64,000 nt of DNA, from assembly GCA_020186115.1 (NCBI GenBank), contig WSYJ01000060.1, positions 1,798,001 through 1,862,000 on the forward strand, read 5' to 3'. Under the pieces are notes generated by a model that was not told the DNA's origin, did not search any database, and worked only from the letters and a program-made list of their open reading frames with translations. The DNA comes from Histomonas meleagridis. Lineage: Eukaryota; Parabasalia; Tritrichomonadida; Dientamoebidae. Within the stretch, counting starts at the first letter, position 1. Every line of letters begins with the position of its first letter. Position numbers and translations under genes: made by a program. Of this stretch, positions 61,835 through 64,000 are shown one piece after another.

Positions 61835-62941
61835 TATTACAAAATAATATTTGGAAATTATTTGAATTATTTAAAACAGCACTTATTTGTGCATCTGAAA
61901 ATGGTCATACAGAAATAGTTAAATTACTTCTTGAACAAGAAGGAATTGATATTAATGCTAAAGGTATTTATTTGTTTTATTTGATATTTATTTTAATAAT
62001 TTTATATTCCAAAATAATATTTGGAAATTATTTAAATTATTTAAAACAGCACTTATTTGTGCATCTGAAAATGGTCATACAGAAATCGTTCAATTACTTC
62101 TTGAACAAGAAGGAATTGATATTAATGCTAAAGATAAAATTTATTTTAATAATTTGATATTTCAAAATAATATTTGGAAATCATTTAAATTATTTCAAAC
62201 AGCACTTATATTAGCATCTAGATATGGTCATACAGAAATCGTTCAATTACTTCTTGAACAAGAAGGAATTGATATTAATGCTAAAAATATTTATTTGTTT
62301 TATTTAGAATTTATTTTAATAATTTTATATTCCAAAATAATATTTGGAAATTATTTATATTATTTTGGACAGCACTTATTTGTGCATCTGTAAAAGGTTA
62401 TACAGAAATCGTTCAATTACTTCTTGAACAAGAAGGAATTGATATTAATGCTAAAAATATTTATTTGTTTTATTTGATATTTATTTTAATAATTTTATAT
62501 TCCAAAATAATATTTGGAAATTATTTATATTATTTAATAATGCACTTATGATTGCATCTTCAAATAGTCATACAGAAATCGTTCAATTACTTCTTGAACA
62601 AGAAGGAATTGATATTAATGCTAAAAATATTTATTTGTATTATTTAGAATTTATTTTAATAATTTTATATTCCAAAATAATATTTGGAAATTATTTGAAT
62701 TATTTAAAACAGCACTTATTTGTGCATCTGAAAATGGTCATACAGAAATCGTTCAATTACTTCTTGAACAAGAAGGAATTGATATTAATGCTAAAGATAA
62801 AATTTATTTTAATAATTTGATATTTCAAAATAATATTTGGAAATTATTTAAATTTTTCGAAACAGCATATGCATCTGCAAATAGGAGTGGTCACGATGAA
62901 ATCGTTAAATTACTTTTAGAAAGGACATGCTCGACTAAATA
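61835..62941 (+). repeat. ankyrin module array of locus C, 170-nt period
   Basis: Seven modules, e.g. TALICASENGHTEIVKLLLE then QEGIDINAK. The first six carry the GGAATT marker at 61941, 62111, 62264, 62434, 62604 and 62774; with the copy ending the ORF at 61771 the spacings are 170, 170, 153, 170, 170, 170. The seventh module, about 62862-62941, has the divergent end EIVKLLLERTCSTK and no marker; its stop TAA lies in AAATAAAC, the usual gene-end context. Spacers carry CAAAATAATATTTGGAAATT. Two spacers (after 62111 and 62774) lost 17-18 nt and there the frame reads through without stop into the next module. Confidence 0.8.
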
Positions 62942-64000
62942 AACGGCAACTTTTTCCTAATTTGCTACATTATTTCCTAATTTTTTATAAGGACTGTCCT
63001 TAATAATCTTTTTTTTTCAAAAGTGGTTCGATATAATTGAAGTCAAACACTGTCACGATTGTTATTCGAATGATAGCATGTAATTTACTATTATTATATC
63101 TTGTATCATCAAAATTCTATAAATTTTATGAACATTATAATTAAAGTGATTAAAAAGAAAGAGGAATATTTAACATTGAATAGTATTTCAAAATATATTC
63201 TTTCAAAGTATGATGTGTATACAATAGACTCTGGAAAATCAACATTAAAAATTTTGTATAAATTACAAAATAAACTATCATTTAATCATTACTATCTCAT
63301 TTTATCTCTTGATCATTTTTTTGTATTTTTGTCTAATTTGTTTAAATTTTTAGTATGTATCTTATAATAGTTTTTGTGTTTTTAAATCTTGAGTTATATG
63401 CTATTACTTGGTTTAACTTTCTTGATTTGCACAACAACAATTCCAGTTTATGAAAAATATCCTTATGCTAAGATGTGTATTCTTTTTTCCCATCCAATGT
63501 TATTTTACTATTATTCTTTCAACAGATATGTGAATTTAAATATTACAAGTTTCCCCGAAGTAAATTAGTACTTGAATTCGTTTTTAAATATTTCAAAAGA
63601 AAGCAAAATGAGAAGATAATAAATAATTTTTATATGAAATTTTATATGAAAGCTATTTATAAAAAATTCAGTATAATTATAATATTATAATTAAAAATTC
63701 AAAATTTCGTTTAGAAGAATTTAAAAATTATAAAAGATATAAAAGCAAAAATCGTGATTTGTTAAGGTTTTGATTCATTTTTTGCCATCGGCCGATAATA
63801 AAAGATAATTTATTTCTCAATTAGTTCAATAATTTCATAAATTTCAATCAACTTTTTTTATCTTATTTTGTCATTTGCATCTCATTTATTCATTGTTTGG
63901 TTCTCTTTTATTCATTTCATAGGTTTTGACATTCTTTTTTTTTCCTCATTTTTTCACATCTTATTTGTTCATTGTTAAAACTCTTTTACTCTTTTTTTTA
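62942..64000. other. gene-free AT-rich end of the window
   Basis: No supported gene. Two short frames (63101-63367 and 63475-63690) are low-complexity, hydrophobic or lysine-rich and look like chance. The last 200 bases are T-rich. Confidence 0.45.

Noticed and set aside
61964-62050. A GT...CAG intron between the first two modules of locus C
   Set aside because: Only this one copy has GT at the position; the others have GA, AA or CT, and some modules have no CAG at the other end, so a normal splice pair cannot explain the array.
63101-63690. Two ORFs near the right end of the window
   Set aside because: Lysine-rich and hydrophobic low-complexity frames with no relation to known families; not supported as genes.

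Overview
This window is strongly AT-rich eukaryotic nuclear DNA from a parabasalid (trichomonad), most likely a Tritrichomonas such as T. foetus. The genus is inference. The evidence is: single-exon genes with very short spacers; stop codons often embedded in TAAA, the trichomonad polyadenylation context; TCA-Y-W initiator-like elements 6-9 nt before several ATGs; a BspA-type leucine-rich-repeat surface protein; a TKL kinase with a helical-repeat tail; and four loci of the DUF3447/ankyrin family typical of trichomonads. No canonical trichomonad intron (branch point fused to ...ACACAG) was found.

Layout: 1-4.9 kb, 5' two-thirds of a TOR-type PIKK (minus, kinase domain outside the window). 5.9-9.4 kb, DUF3447/ankyrin locus A (minus). 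9.8-10.2 kb, BspA fragment. 10.2-12.0 kb, YjbQ-like protein and a Pumilio protein (minus). 12.9-14.9 kb, centrin (+), BAR protein and a small unknown (minus). 15.1-17.2 kb, BspA-like surface protein. 17.9-21.2 kb, TKL kinase. 21.8-23.9 kb, ankyrin locus B (+, frameshifted). 24.5-29.4 kb, SFT2-like protein, PABPN1-like RRM protein, NTMT1-like methyltransferase, chromodomain protein and ribosomal protein eL27. 31.0-33.2 kb, alpha/beta hydrolase and a Rab-like pseudo-GTPase. 33.2-34.7 kb, ankyrin pseudogene locus D. 35.0 kb, tRNA-Gln(TTG). 35.3-36.2 kb, ZIP transporter. 36.7-48.0 kb, an unknown 865-residue protein converging on a 2918-residue Tra1/TRRAP-like protein. 49.0-51.9 kb, inositol polyphosphate 5-phosphatase and BUB3. 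52.6-60.3 kb, tetraspanin, uL30, unknowns, Sel1-like protein, UBAC2-like protein, SURF6-like protein, short SAS-4/CPAP-like protein and uL2. 60.6-62.9 kb, ankyrin locus C (+).

The housekeeping genes are unrelated neighbours rather than operons. Themes that recur are cell growth and translation (TOR, three ribosomal proteins, SURF6-like, Pumilio), centriole and mitosis (centrin, SAS-4-like, BUB3), chromatin (Tra1/TRRAP, chromodomain, NTMT1-like) and ER or membrane traffic (SFT2, UBAC2-like, Sel1-like, BAR, 5-phosphatase).

The most unusual signal is in the four ankyrin loci. After one long DUF3447 ORF, single ankyrin repeats follow at a near-fixed period (170 nt in loci A and C; 150/170/190 nt in B). 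AT-rich spacers interrupt them at the same point of the repeat, carry stops and shift the frame. Within the roughly 29-codon ankyrin parts no stop occurs even where copies are diverged, so the modules look selected, yet no conserved GT...AG pair can join them. A second signal is a shared promoter block (GGCGGTTNTGGTC...CCTTTT-N4-5-ATG) in front of all three ribosomal protein genes and no other gene here.
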